A stretch of 64,000 nucleotides of DNA, taken from Adineta vaga (lineage: Eukaryota; Rotifera). Made by a program: the position numbers and the translations under genes. Shown piece by piece: positions 25,687 to 37,498 of this stretch (position 1 is the stretch's first letter; each line of letters starts with the position of its first letter). The DNA lies in NCBI GenBank assembly GCA_021613535.1, contig CP075497.1, positions 8,928,001-8,992,000 of the forward strand. Direction: 5' to 3'. Under the pieces are notes generated by a model, which was given only the letters and a program-made list of their open reading frames with translations, did not search any database and was not told where the DNA came from.

Positions 25687-26522
25687 ATCTGATTATTATT
25701 ATTTTTTTTGTAAAGATTCTACAATCAATTTCGTTTGCATTTCTTCATCCCGGCTATAATCAAAATCTTGTCAAACATTTCTTTTTTCATATCTTTCTTT
25801 CTTCGTCGGATTACTATGTGTATATCAAGAAAATTGTTCGATGTCATTTGGTTTCAATTTTTGATGTGAGAGAAACAAATACACGTGTAAACTCCTATGA
25901 GTTTTCTATACAATTTGAAATGATAGCGTGTGACTAAAACAACGAAGCCTATATGTATATGATGATTAATTCGGCCTCAAGCAGCATGTGTAATGAGTGT
26001 CTCCGTCTCGTTTCATTTATACTTAGCATAGTGTACAGTCACGCACGTATTGAGGGAAAAGAAAGAAACAAGAAATTGATAGGAGTGGTTCAACATCTGT
26101 TTTCATCTAGAGAAAAGGAAGTATTCATTTCCGTTCATATGAAGTGCGACGGTCATTCAGACACATTGACTTTTGATTAAGTTCAGTGGTCGAACAGAAA
26201 TGATACGTGTTCAATTATATAATCTGGCAACATCATTGAAATTTTAAGATGTAAATCATCGTTTTTTGATTACTTTACTTTTTTGAATAAAACAGTAATC
26301 GAAGTTTTCAGTTGTAAATATGAATCAGCTTCTTATTCTATTTATATCTTATTTTAGTCATTGATATTTCGATTTGACGAAGAGAATTTTCATAATTGAC
26401 ATCAGTTGGTTGATTTATTTGACTTTGTTCGGTGCACATGACTTTTATTTCTCATCGAATTTCTTTTTTCGATCTATCATATCGTCAGAACAGTTGGAAA
26501 TCGGACACCTTCTTCCTTCAGA
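25687..26522. other. intergenic
   Basis: Spacer between two plus-strand genes with no recognised coding or RNA content. It includes an AATAAA at about 26285 that could serve the upstream transcript. Confidence 0.45.
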
Positions 26523-28750
26523 ATGATGCACTTTCATATCGCTGTTTTCATTACTTTATTTTTAGGTAAACAAATATTAATTTAAATGGTAGTTCGTCAA
26601 TTCAATCTTAGAATTCATGTTAAACCTATGAGCATCATTTTTCAGCTGTAAATTTGACTGTTTCTACGAAATAGAGATATAATATTGATCTTCATAGTGC
26701 AGATATTTTCCACATACTGTTACGCAAGATCTTCATAAATTTAGAAATGCATTTTATTGGTCGACAAATAAACTTATATGTATTTATTTGGTTTTCTATA
26801 ATGGATTTTACTAGTAAGTGTAGTTGTTGATTATAATTTAAAAATGAAGAGATGAATCTTAGTGGCTGGTCTTTATCAACGTCGTCTAATAAAACATTTA
26901 CTTACCGAACGACAATATGATCCACTTGAAAGACCAGTTCAAAATGATTCTCAAACATTATCTGTTAGTATGAATTTAGCTCTTCAACAAATCATTGATT
27001 TCGTAAGCAAAACTCAGATTAATTTGTCTTGTTTATTCATTATTCAAAGATGAACAGGATGAAAAGAACCAAGTGATTGTTATCAATGGCTGGATAGTTC
27101 TCGTATACAAATAATTTGATAATATTTATTTGTTATTATCGTTCAATTTATATAGATGTGGCATGATTACAGTTTGAGATGGGAACCAAAAGACTATGAT
27201 AATATTGAAACAATTAGACTTCCAAGTACATTGATTTGGACACCAGATGTATTATTATATAATAGGTAAATATTTCACTAAATTATATTTGTTAATCATC
27301 ATGATTTTATATATTAAGTGCTGATGAAAAATTTGATAGTACAATAAAAGTGAATGCAGTTGTTCAACATACAGGTGATATCTTATATGTTCCACCGGGA
27401 ATATTTAAATCTATATGTCCATTTGACATTGCATCATTTCCATTTGTAAGAGATGCTTTATCTGAAATATTCTTTATATTTATCTCAGATGTTTCTCCTA
27501 GGATACTCAAAGTTGTACATTAAAATTTGGATCGTGGACACATGATGAATCAGGTATATGAAATGAAAATATGCTTCAATTGGATTGTAATGTGATATTA
27601 TCTATTGATCTTAGGAATTAATTTAACAGCTGAAAGTAATAAAGGTCAATTGGATGCATATATAAAAAATGCTGAATGGGATTTAGAAGGTAGATTGTAT
27701 GATATTTGTTCGATTGAATTGTATCTATTGAATATCAGATTTCTCTACTGTAAATAATGCTATTAAATATGATTGTTGTCCAACTTTATATCCATTTGTG
27801 TTATTTACTATTCGAATTCGTCGACGTTCTCTTTATTATGTAACGAATATTGTCGGTATGAAGAATATTTAATCTAACAAAATCTTTCTTCATCTATTGA
27901 ATTTCTCTATTGTAGTACCTTGTTTTTTGATCAGTTGCATGACAATATTGGGATTTCTGCTAGCACCAGATAGCGGAGAAAAATTAACATTACGTAAGTT
28001 GGAAAAATTATGATAACTATGCTTTCTCTATCTATTCTAATTTATTAGAAATAACAATACTTCTTTCTGTCATCACGTTTAGTTTACTTATTTCGGAGAT
28101 TATGCCACAAAGTTCAACAGCTATACCAGTGATAACCATCTATTTCTTATGTGTTATGTCTATGTCTACAGTATCAGTTACTGCTTCTGTGTTTGTTATT
28201 TCACTTCATTTTCGAAATGCAAAAAACTACACAATGCCATTATGGGTATATGAAGTTCAGAGAGAGAAGAAAAAAAGTTGAATTTATTGTGTTTTAGATT
28301 CAAAAATATGTTTGTCTATATCTTGCATGGTTATTACGTATGAAACGTCCTGGATATGATTTAACATGGCAATCTATAAGACATCAACTGTCATCAACGA
28401 TTGTTCCATCACATACCATTGATAAAAGTCACTGTTTCGATATCAATAAACAATCTCTTCTATATTCTGTTAGTCAAGAAAGACAACAGTCTGGTTCAAT
28501 ACGTCCTCCCGGTGAATATCATTCATATGAAATAGATACAATACGTTCTGAAATACGTACTGTAATCTCTCAACTTTCGATTGTAACTAACTATATATGG
28601 CAACAAGAGAAACATGATAATGAATCACAAAATTGGAAATTTGCTGCTATGGTTATTGATCGTCTTTGTCTTATTCTTTTCGCAGTTATTATGGCTATTT
28701 TCACTACTCTAACATTTATATCTATACCTAAGTTTCATCTGCTCCAATAA
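26523..28750 (+). CDS. nicotinic acetylcholine receptor-like alpha-type subunit
   Basis: Eleven exons (26523-26565, 26863-27002, 27058-27102, 27156-27265, 27319-27445, 27502-27553, 27615-27689, 27739-27855, 27916-27993, 28049-28245, 28298-28750), 1437 bases, 478 residues. Signal peptide: [17 protein letters not shown]. The ligand-binding domain shows [22 protein letters not shown] and the Cys-loop [15 protein letters not shown] (13 residues between the Cys). The vicinal pair YDCC of loop C marks an alpha-type, agonist-binding subunit. M1 ([18 protein letters not shown]), M2 beginning GEKLTLQITILLSV, M3 and a C-terminal M4 ([16 protein letters not shown]) are present. Glu in GEK at the cytoplasmic mouth of M2 indicates a cation channel. 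The M3-M4 loop is about 130 residues. It would act at neuronal or neuromuscular synapses. Confidence 0.93.
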
Positions 28751-28966
28751 ATGTTCTCTTTCAACAATTGTAACATATTTTAATAAAAAAATGACTATAT
28801 AAAAGGTTAAATCTTCTATTTTTAATACTTATGTCATAATATCATGTAAATAATGCAAAACAATAGGATTGTTTTATTTCTCTTTTTTTTCAGTCAAATT
28901 TTAGATACACTAATAAAACAGAGTATTTTCCTAGAATATATAAAGAAAACAAAACAAAAATACTAT

Positions 28967-30066
28967 CTAGTTCATTTGAGCTGATTGTCGTGTATTTTCA
29001 TTGACATGTTCACGGTCTTTATCGTCTACACCAATCAGTCGAATATCTCCTTGTTGTTCTTGTGTATCACCTGCTTCTAGAAGTCCAGCTACAGCTTCAA
29101 TTTCATAGTCAACACCTTCAACTAAACATCCTGGGACATTTTCTTCAAAAATCATCGTTGCTGCTTCTTTTCCATCAAACGGTGGAAGATTATAAAGACG
29201 AAGTTTTTTCAATGATCTATCATTTAAAAAAAAACAATTTCATTCTGAAAATAGATTAGAAAAAAAGATAAAATCTTTACTTTAATCGACTAAGTGCAAG
29301 TAATCCCGTCACTCCAACTGATGGACATTCACTTAAATCAAGAAATAATAATTGATCTTTAAATTCATGAGCAAGTCTCGAAAGAAACCAATCGTCCACA
29401 TAACGACATTTAGATAAATACATTGCTTTTAAATTTGCACAACCAACTAAAGTAAATGAATAGAAAAGCAACATAAGTATATCTTGTAACAAGCATACCT
29501 TACTATTTACATACCATAATGATCTAATCCATCAATATTCACAGTCGATTGAGAGAGATCAACAGCGTCTAATTGAAAATTTAAATTAAGTGCTAATGTT
29601 CCTGATGGTTTTTCTAATTTAGTAATCCATCTCGTTCGACCACTCATTCGAAATCTTCCTTCATATTCAATCGTTCGAGAAGCTGCATACACATCAGGTC
29701 CTTGTTCGAAAAAATCCTTCTCTATAAACCTGCATACATACAAAGAAATAAGTATGCAAAAGAGAATAGAAATGCTCAATTGTCACTATTATACTCATTT
29801 CGTCTTTGATGATTGCGTGTTAATATTGTTCTTTTGAAAAATCCTGGTTCGTTGAGACGAGCTTTTTGTATTTGAATAAGATCAACAATAGCACGAGATC
29901 TTTTTGGAACTTCTAAATTTGATTTTGTTAACCAATATGGTTTCTTCTTTGGTAATCTCTCTTAAAGAAAAAAAAGAACTGAATACTGTCTCAATAATAT
30001 CAAACTTTTCAGAATTTTACCTTCCGTAACATTCTTGAAATTTCTTAATATCACTGACAATCGCAT
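28967..30066 (-). CDS. DMAC2: DMAC2/ATP5S-like leucine-rich repeat protein (mitochondrial)
   Basis: A multi-exon minus-strand gene beginning MRLSVILRNFKNVTEE at 30066. Conserved features are the region with EYEGRFRMSGRTRW, then repeats of the cysteine-containing LRR kind: LSQSTVNIDGLDHY, ANLKAMYLSKCRYVDDWFL, LLFLDLSECPSVGVTGLLAL and KKLRLYNLPPF. This is the pattern of DMAC2 (formerly ATP5SL) and its relative DMAC2L. DMAC2 helps assemble the distal membrane arm of respiratory complex I. The first exon is short, Arg-containing and free of acids for 12 residues, compatible with a mitochondrial presequence. The tail is acidic. It lies 154 bases downstream of PrimPol on the same strand and converges on the nicotinic receptor gene. 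DMAC2 rather than DMAC2L is my preference but not certain. Confidence 0.78.
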
Positions 30067-30220
30067 TTGATTATATTAATATCATCTAGAATAATTTAAG
30101 AAGTTCAATCTCGGTAGTCTTTATCTTTCCACAATAAAAAAATAACAATAACAACAAGAAACAAAAAATACATATACAATATTAATGGCACAAATACAAA
30201 AAAAACCCACATTGCTTTGA

Positions 30221-32195
30221 TCACAGTGTTTCTTTCATCGATGGTGGACTATGATTATCCCAATCTTGATTGACCACCGTCAACCATGGTGTAACATTAG
30301 ATGGTAATGGTCGTTCAATGCCTTCGAAGGAACTACAGTCAGAATCATGACATTTTTGTCGGTATGTTCCTTTACGCATATCCACAACAAAACTACAGAA
30401 ATCGAAAGAATTAATTTTATCTTTAAATGATAAAAAAAAGGAAGTTCTATGTTCGTCTTTACTAGATATGATTATTTTTATGATGACGTTGAATTCGTTC
30501 ACAATATTTATAATTTCCAGCATACATAAAACTAATTTCCCATTTGAAATCATTTTGAACTTCTTTTCCTTTATACATACGACTGATAAGTGGATAGTTA
30601 TCATCTGTGTTTTCATCTCGTGCAACATTTGACATAAAGTTTCCAAGTTCGGGATAATTCAAGAGAATTTTTTGTAGATCATCGTTTACATATGAAGTTG
30701 CTTTTTGAGAACGTAAAGAAACAGATTTTGACTGGGACTTCGATTTTGATTTTATTTCATCGTCATCAACATGAATGAAACGTCGAATAGGTCTAAAGAA
30801 TACAAGTGAAATCCTTTTTTTTATCTACAAATTGCATTATTTACCCATTGAAATAGACCAATGAAGCCATAAATATTCGTCGTTCTAATACACTTGATTG
30901 AACTATTGAACGTCCAATATTGGGTGTCCACTGGTTTTCAGGTGCGACAGTAAAACATTCTGGTTTATCAAATTTACTCGATCGAAGTAGACGAAATGCT
31001 CGGTTTTTTGTATAAACACCTTGAAACAAATTAAAAAAATGACCATTCATAATTGAATTACCAATCCTCTCTCTCTCTCTTACCAACATCACAAAACCAT
31101 GTTAATTCATTGGCATCATTTTTATTAACGATAAATTCAACAATATCTTTATAACGTAATTGTGAATAATCATCAATACATTGACAATGTTCAAATCGAA
31201 ATAGACGAGATTCAATAGTAACAAGAAGATTTCGAGCAAAAACTGTTGAATCAGCATATGATTGTGTTTGCTGATTAGAATTTGGTGTTGCATTGACAAC
31301 GGCTGAACATTGATGGTTAAGTAAACAACCATGAATATCTTCTAAGATTAAATTAACAAATCGACCAACAGCAATATTATCTAAGAAGGGATCAGTTGTT
31401 TGAAAGATTAAATGACGACTGAATTTAGATGGTGATCTATCATATAAAGATAGTTTTCATTTAGAAAATACGAAAATATAAGTCATGACATACGTGGAAT
31501 CGAGAATGAGAACATCTTTCATAGAATAATTTAATTCGTCACTTCGATTTTGCATAAAATTCAACACATACTGGAAGAAATTGATAAAGAATTTCTTTTC
31601 GAATATATATATATATATATATATATATATCGTGAGTTGAGTACTTCTTCTATTCACACCTTAATAAAATTGTTTGTTAACTTTGGTCCATCGATGGTTG
31701 GATTTGCAACAATATCATATTCAAGATCAAAATATAGTTTCGAAGGTTTTTCTATACAAGAATCAATTATTAAATGAAGATTTCTTGTCTTCGTTTTTGT
31801 TTACTCACTATCAATAATAATTTCATATGTATGCCGTTGATTGACCGGTAATTGACTAAATAACTATTCTAAAATATTCCCGTAGAAGTTATCACAACTT
31901 ACTAATATTCATTCATGAATATATCTATATCTGCAACTTGATATCGTCGTCTTCCATCTGGTTGTGATTCGAAACTGAACAAATATAAAATTTCACCCTT
32001 CGAAGAAAATATCAAACTATTCTTCTACAATTCATATCTTTTTCTATTTCATATATTTACAGAATTGATACTTTTCTCGTTCTGTTGTCGTTCCATCATA
32101 TATTCTAATGCTTCAGCTTGTGTCCAGAATGTTCGTGTTGCATGTGCCATTTTTAACAATGACAATCGATTATGATTCGAACGTTTTCTTGTCAT
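30221..32195 (-). CDS. PRIMPOL: PrimPol, DNA-directed primase/polymerase
   Basis: A multi-exon minus-strand gene. The archaeo-eukaryotic primase core is intact: motif I LYFDLEYD (DxE metal ligands), motif II FSRHLIF (SxH), motif III WFCDVGVYTKNRAFRL (third acid). The C-terminal zinc knuckle is present as C-H-C-C: CERIQRHHKNNH, then DMRKGTYRQKCHDSDC. PrimPol reprimes DNA synthesis ahead of lesions in nucleus and mitochondria. The start is uncertain. I chose the ATG at 32195 (MTRKRSNHNRLSLLK), first after an acceptor-like TTCAATCATATAG; it lies before the conserved FWTQAEALEYM. One intron in the N-terminal part uses an unusual acceptor, TTCGAAG before GGTGAAATT, to keep the frame into FSFESQPDG. 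The short tail after the zinc finger ends NHSPPSMKETL. Confidence 0.9.
31603..31630. repeat. TA dinucleotide microsatellite inside PrimPol intron
   Basis: Uninterrupted alternation of A and T for about 28 bases, in an intron of the PrimPol gene. Similar shorter TA runs occur in several other introns of the window. Confidence 0.9.
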
Positions 32196-32960
32196 ACTAT
32201 CATCGATATCAGCAAGTGGTTGACGTTTTCTATATGATTGAATAAAACAATTAAAAAACAAAACAATCATTTCTGTATGCTTGCTTTGACTGATTGTAAA
32301 ATGAATTGTTTGCCATTTTTAGTAATTACGAAAGAAAAGAAGACGAAGTAAAACAAAATCTGCAATAATATCTAGATCAATCAATAATTATCCTTGAAAT
32401 TTTCATTTTTCGTATATGTTTTTTTCCTTTATATATATATATATATATACAAAATGCCAGTATTCATAGCTCAAACTTTTACAGCATATCAAAAAAAGAA
32501 AACTTCACCACACAGACATACAGAAACACTAAACATGAAAAGAAAGAGAAAGAAAACGAATGTTTTATTAATGCGATCATGCTTTCTGTTGTGGATGTGT
32601 ATGAATGTAATGAGGTTGAAACGAGAGAATAAACAAAAGAGACAATCAAAGATAAACAAGAAAAAAGAAAAATCTATCTATATGATACAGAGCACTGTTG
32701 AAATAATGTATATCTAGGCAATAATAATAATAATAATGATGAACAAGAGAAAAATGAAAACGAAAACTGTAATGAGACAACAAGAAGAAAAAACCAAAAA
32801 ACAGGAGTTTTTTTTCAAGCTTAAAGAACAAAACAAAACACACACACATGTACGTATGTAGAAACGAATTTATTGGCCTTTTTTTCTGTGCTTTCTCAAT
32901 CATCTTAATCGCTCGTGTACAATTAAATAGAAACGAAATGAAACAAAAAGAATGATTAGT
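32196..32960. other. intergenic between SPSB and PrimPol
   Basis: Head-to-tail spacer on the minus strand with low-complexity ORFs on both strands and a TA run near 32431-32449. It may hold 5' non-coding exon sequence of PrimPol and the 3' end of the SPSB transcript. Confidence 0.5.
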
Positions 32961-34777
32961 CTACTGATAAACGAGATAATTACGAAGTGAAGTAGGTAAT
33001 GTCAAATGATTGATTAAATATAAATTCGATCGGCCTAGTTGTTTTCGTATTACTCGTCGACATGAATCCATCAACTGAAGTGGTTCCGCTATGATTTTAA
33101 AAGAATAAAATTTTTATTATTTAGAATTTAATTAGAAAATTAACTTACGTTCTAATCCATTGATATATCGCATAGTTATTTCACAATGACCCCATACTGA
33201 TGATACCATTGGATATAGTGCACCTTTACCTTTCAGATCATTAAATGCGACACCTAAATATTGTCCGTCAACAATATAAGCCAATGTTCCTTCTTCCAGA
33301 TCCAAAACAACAAAAAATTTATCAGGTACAACAAAACCTTCTTCGGATTTCGATGGATATGATATACCATTATTATTAATGGCATCAGCTGGATCAGTTA
33401 CTGTAGATATGGTTGTTGTCGGAGATACAGAACTCGATGTTGCTGCTGCTGCTACTGTCGATGGATACTGTGTTGAAGCATAGATACTGTTAACACCTTT
33501 ATGATAGAGTTTATTTCGGCCTAAATCCCATCCCCATGATTCTTGATTCATTCCCACCAGTGCTTGATAACCCGGACAATGAAGTGGTGCTTTTATTGTA
33601 CCGACGCCTACAACTGCATGTGTACCGCGTTGTCTTGTATTCCTAAGAACATATACATATATTTACATATGTGTACCAACAAAGAGTTTCATAATTATAT
33701 TACCATTCAATTTCCCAAACATGAATTCCACTGGTAAAACCTTTCTTACAACGGACTGCATCCGTACTTTGAGCAACAGGCTAAAAATAAAATACAACAA
33801 AAACCTTGTAAATCAAACAAAAACTTTTCTTTTTTTCTTTCTTTACATGGCGATGAAATGTGCATGGATCATTATGTTTAACAAAAATATTCATTGAACG
33901 ATCATCATGATTCCATCCATATTCAATTTGTTTTTCTCGTGATACCGGTGGTCGATCCAAAAGAATATCAAGTCTAACAGGAAAGTATTTACTTGGATCT
34001 AATGACGGATGATTTGTAATATTTGAATAATGATATTGACATACGTTGGAGTTCAATTCATTATTATTATTATTGTTATTATTATTATTATTATTTGACG
34101 TTGTTGATAAATAAGAAGCTGAGGATGATGACGATGATGATGATATGGATGTTGATGAAGTATTTATTTGATGGTGATGGTGATGATGATGATGATGATG
34201 TCGAGGTAATGGATTGAATGCCAGTAACGGAAAGGTTGATGTTGTAATTTCTTGTGTTGTTTGAGATGTTGAACCTGATATAATTGAACGTAAATTAATT
34301 ATTTTACCATTACGAAGACCCATCGATGATGATGATTGATCTTGTTGTTTAGAAATACGTGAACGACGATTTGTTTTATTAGTTGCTGTTGTTGTCGTTG
34401 TTGCTACTGGATTGTTACTTGTCAGTGATGCTCGTCGTAAACGCGATCGCAATGGATAAACTTTTGTAGTCGGAGTGGGATCAGAATGAGCAGTAGTTGA
34501 ATCGCAAGATAGTAATTTATTTCTGCTAGTTAAACGTCGACTTCGACGTAATGTTTTTGTATTTGTTGATGGATTGTTCAAATCCACGCGCTAGAATTTT
34601 AAAAAAAGTCATTGCAGATTTCTTTTCAAAATTTTGATGGATTACTTTAGAAAATTTCTTTCGCTTTGTATGGGATGATTTTGGTTTACTGTTTGCTACT
34701 GTTGTCTTATGTTTTTTTGATTTCGTAGTTAATTCTTGTCGACTATCAGTTGATTTTGTTTTATGGGGTAACACCAT
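32961..34777 (-). CDS. SPSB: SPRY domain/SOCS-box protein (SPSB type) with long low-complexity N-terminus
   Basis: Exons 34777-34646, 34590-33847, 33780-33704, 33642-33149 and 33088-32961, 1575 bases, 524 residues. The first ~210 residues are basic and disordered with poly-His, poly-Ser and poly-Asn runs. The SPRY domain follows: [75 protein letters not shown] and [15 protein letters not shown] box ends the protein ([17 protein letters not shown], then [12 protein letters not shown]). This is the SPSB1/SPSB4 (fly Gustavus) group, substrate receptors of Cullin-5/Elongin ubiquitin ligases. About 35-45 Ser/Thr/Ala-rich residues are inserted between YHKG and FVVPDKF. Known SPSB proteins are about 270 residues, so this form is nearly double. 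Confidence 0.9.
34059..34200. repeat. trinucleotide runs encoding poly-Asn, poly-Ser and poly-His
   Basis: On the plus strand the runs are ATT/GTT (about 34059-34095), GAT/GAC (34120-34142) and TGG/TGA/TGATGA (34170-34200). Read on the minus strand they encode runs of about 12 Asn, then Ser, then about 10 His in the N-terminal part of the SPSB-type protein. Such runs are prone to length change. Confidence 0.85.
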
Positions 34778-36162
34778 TTGGACGGTAAATAATTCTGATT
34801 AAATTGATTGACGACACGAAGAAATTGTGGATTTTGATCTACTACTAAGATAGGATTTGATGAATGAATATTCAAATAAATATGTGTGTTCATCGACGGT
34901 TAAAACAGACTAGTGGAGAATTGAAAAATAATATGAACAAATCAACCATCGATCGAGGGTATATGACAACAGTAACAGATGACAAGAGATGACAAACAAA
35001 CAAAAAAATAAGGATCTAGAAAAGAAGAGAAAATATAGAAGAATTAGAGTTGTTTTTGGGACAGGTAACGAAAATCAATAACTTGTGACATGTAGGTAGA
35101 TGCTATGTCTAGGTTTGAAGTAAATAAACAACAATATATAGGAAAAAGACAAGACGACATCACATCATTAGGTACATAGACGTTGATGTAATGCATATAC
35201 AATCAATCGTTCGACATTAGTAAATTAATTACATCGGAGGAAAGATACAAAATAATAAGAAAAATCCTATTTAATTAAAATAAATTGAAATTGTAAATAA
35301 AATTCCTAAATTTACTTGTAATTTTATGTTCAATTAATGCACTATAGATGTCATATATATACGGTTACAATAGTTCCGTAGGACTCTAGTGTATTACGCT
35401 CACATGATATTTTTGGTGATGAATTGCTCTTTTCTTCATAGAAAGAAATGTAACTGTATGCAGTTCATTACAATTATTTCAAAGTTAGTATATTGTATAT
35501 ATCTTCTGATCTTTTTTCTATTATTACTGACGTTCTCCTTACGATATTGTTGGATTGACACCTCATCTTTTCACATTCGCAACATACAATAGAAGTCTTT
35601 TTGAGTTCGTTTTTTTTCATGATGAAAAAATAATTGTACGATTTTATTTCAGATGTTATATTATAATGTCCATATTCACATTGCGAATAGTTTATCAATA
35701 ATATCCGAGTAAGAAAATTAATCTTCCTCAAATAAATATGTTGATCTTTACTTTTCAAAAGTATAAATTGCTATTCCACTGATGATGAAACCAATCAACT
35801 GTTCCTTCAAGGAGTAAAGTCTTAGACCAGCTCATCCAAATTCAGATAAAAAATACACTGTATTTGATTGAATCTTATTGCTATATCCATCCTAATTATT
35901 AGTTATTTGTATTTCTTTCTTAGTCAATTTGTTATTCTTCTTTATCCTTTTGTATATGCTTTGTCATTACCAGAATGACAAACTAAGCTGAAAAATATAT
36001 TACAATTGCAATGCTGAACAACGCGGATTAATCGAGCAAAATAAGCTATCAAAAGTTTCGTACTAACAATTGGATGTAAGCCTTTCAACGCAATTAAAGA
36101 ACCTAGACCTCGTATTATAGTGCATCAAATCGCATCCAAAAGATGTTCAAATTTCTACGAAA
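34778..36162. other. intergenic
   Basis: About 1.4 kb with no recognised gene. If the 36163 ORF is the remnant of a longer gene, its lost 5' part would have lain here. I could not find a P-loop or other matching sequence in any frame by eye. Confidence 0.45.
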
Positions 36163-37110
36163 ATGCCCATAAGTCTCCCGAAAATAGTTGACCGACATTT
36201 CCACTCTTCCCCGCATCCTCACCATTCGTGTCGGTGGCATTTGTTGCGCAGAAGTGTCGTGCTACGACCAGCAGTTGATCTTATAAGTACACATTTCGAT
36301 TATCCAAGAACCGTCTGCACCGCCAAAAAATGTACAGATCGAATACAAGTGAACGGTTCAGTCAAAATCGATTATACAACGCATTGTCATCCACGCTGCT
36401 ATCTTAATGGTGTTGCTCAAAATGTTATTAATAATGCAGCATTGAAACAATGTTCAGCTATGAATTCAAATGGTACATGCATGAAATGCGATTGCCCATG
36501 GGAAACACATATGCACATTACGTATGAGACCAAGCAAGTTCCGATAGAAATTGTTGATCCGAGAATTGCAAATGAAATCAAGACAAGAGAAGAAGCTGCT
36601 ATAGCAATTCAGACAGCCCGGGAAAATATTACTAATCGAATCATGAAATTAGAAGACGAAAAAACAAATTTGATGAGAATCTGTGCTAAATTATCGAAAT
36701 TTCTTCATAAAAATGCAATAACACCATATAATGATGATTTAATTAAATATGTTGAACATATGATTAGTGCTGCAGAAGAAAAACGTGACGCTGGTGCCAA
36801 CAATCAACACATTATTGATGGACTTAAACAAATGATTGGTGCTTATCAAGAAGAAATGAACACCTATAAAGATATGTTACAATCAGCAAGCAAGGATCCA
36901 ACAGCAAATGCTCCTCGAATTGAAGATATTCAAAAACTTATTGATACTCTTTTTAAACTTCAAATTAGTGGTCCAAAACTGAAACAACAAATTGATATCA
37001 TAAGACGAGGTTTACCTATTATCGTATCAAGATACGAAACGGTATGCAAGCCACCACCGCAAAACAAAGGTAAACTATCAAGAATACGAAGTTTTTTAAA
37101 TCTTTATTAA
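36163..37110 (+). pseudogene. 5'-truncated Cys/His-rich coiled-coil protein (tail of a large G-domain-type protein?)
   Basis: An open frame of 315 codons without introns. From about residue 45 it reads like a conserved family: DYPRTVCTAKKCTD, KIDYTTHCHPRCYLNG, CSAMNSNGTCMKCDCPW and HMHITYETKQV, a dense Cys/His zinc-site-like module, followed by about 180 helical residues rich in Lys/Glu. I remember this order as the C-terminal part of large GTPase-like proteins common in rotifers and fungi, where a P-loop domain precedes it. Here no P-loop precedes it, and the first ~40 residues (His/Arg-rich, with SSPHPHHSC) look unlike the family. I read it as a 5'-deleted copy or a gene whose upstream exons were missed. 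The family memory cannot be verified here. Confidence 0.5.
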
Positions 37111-37498
37111 CTTTTTCATTTATTGTTTGATTTTTTCTTAACCACGACGGATGATTTCTTTTTCATTTAATTCAAAATAAAATAAATGATAAAAAGAGCA
37201 AGATACATGGAGACTTTCTATTTTTAATCATTGGTTGACTATCTAATCAATTATTTTATTAAAATTGAAAGAAAAATAAATGTTAGTGAGAAAACTATCT
37301 AGATAAAACCAATAACAGATCATTTAAAACTGAACATCTCAAAATAATTATCAATAAAAAATGTCATCATTCATTCTGACACACAAAATCGATTACTGGT
37401 TCTGGAGGGTTGCAGGAAAGAAGGAGATTAAATATTCACACGGAAAAAGTCATGCAATACAAGAAGAAATTTGGTATATAAAAAATAAATGCAGATCT
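37111..37498. other. 3' region between convergent genes
   Basis: AT-rich, with AATAAA-like signals on both strands near 37185. It separates the 36163 ORF from the 3' end of GMP synthase. Confidence 0.5.

Noticed and set aside
32394-32903. Two overlapping ORFs between PrimPol and SPSB
   Set aside because: They are opposite-strand readings of the same A-rich/T-rich DNA with no domain.
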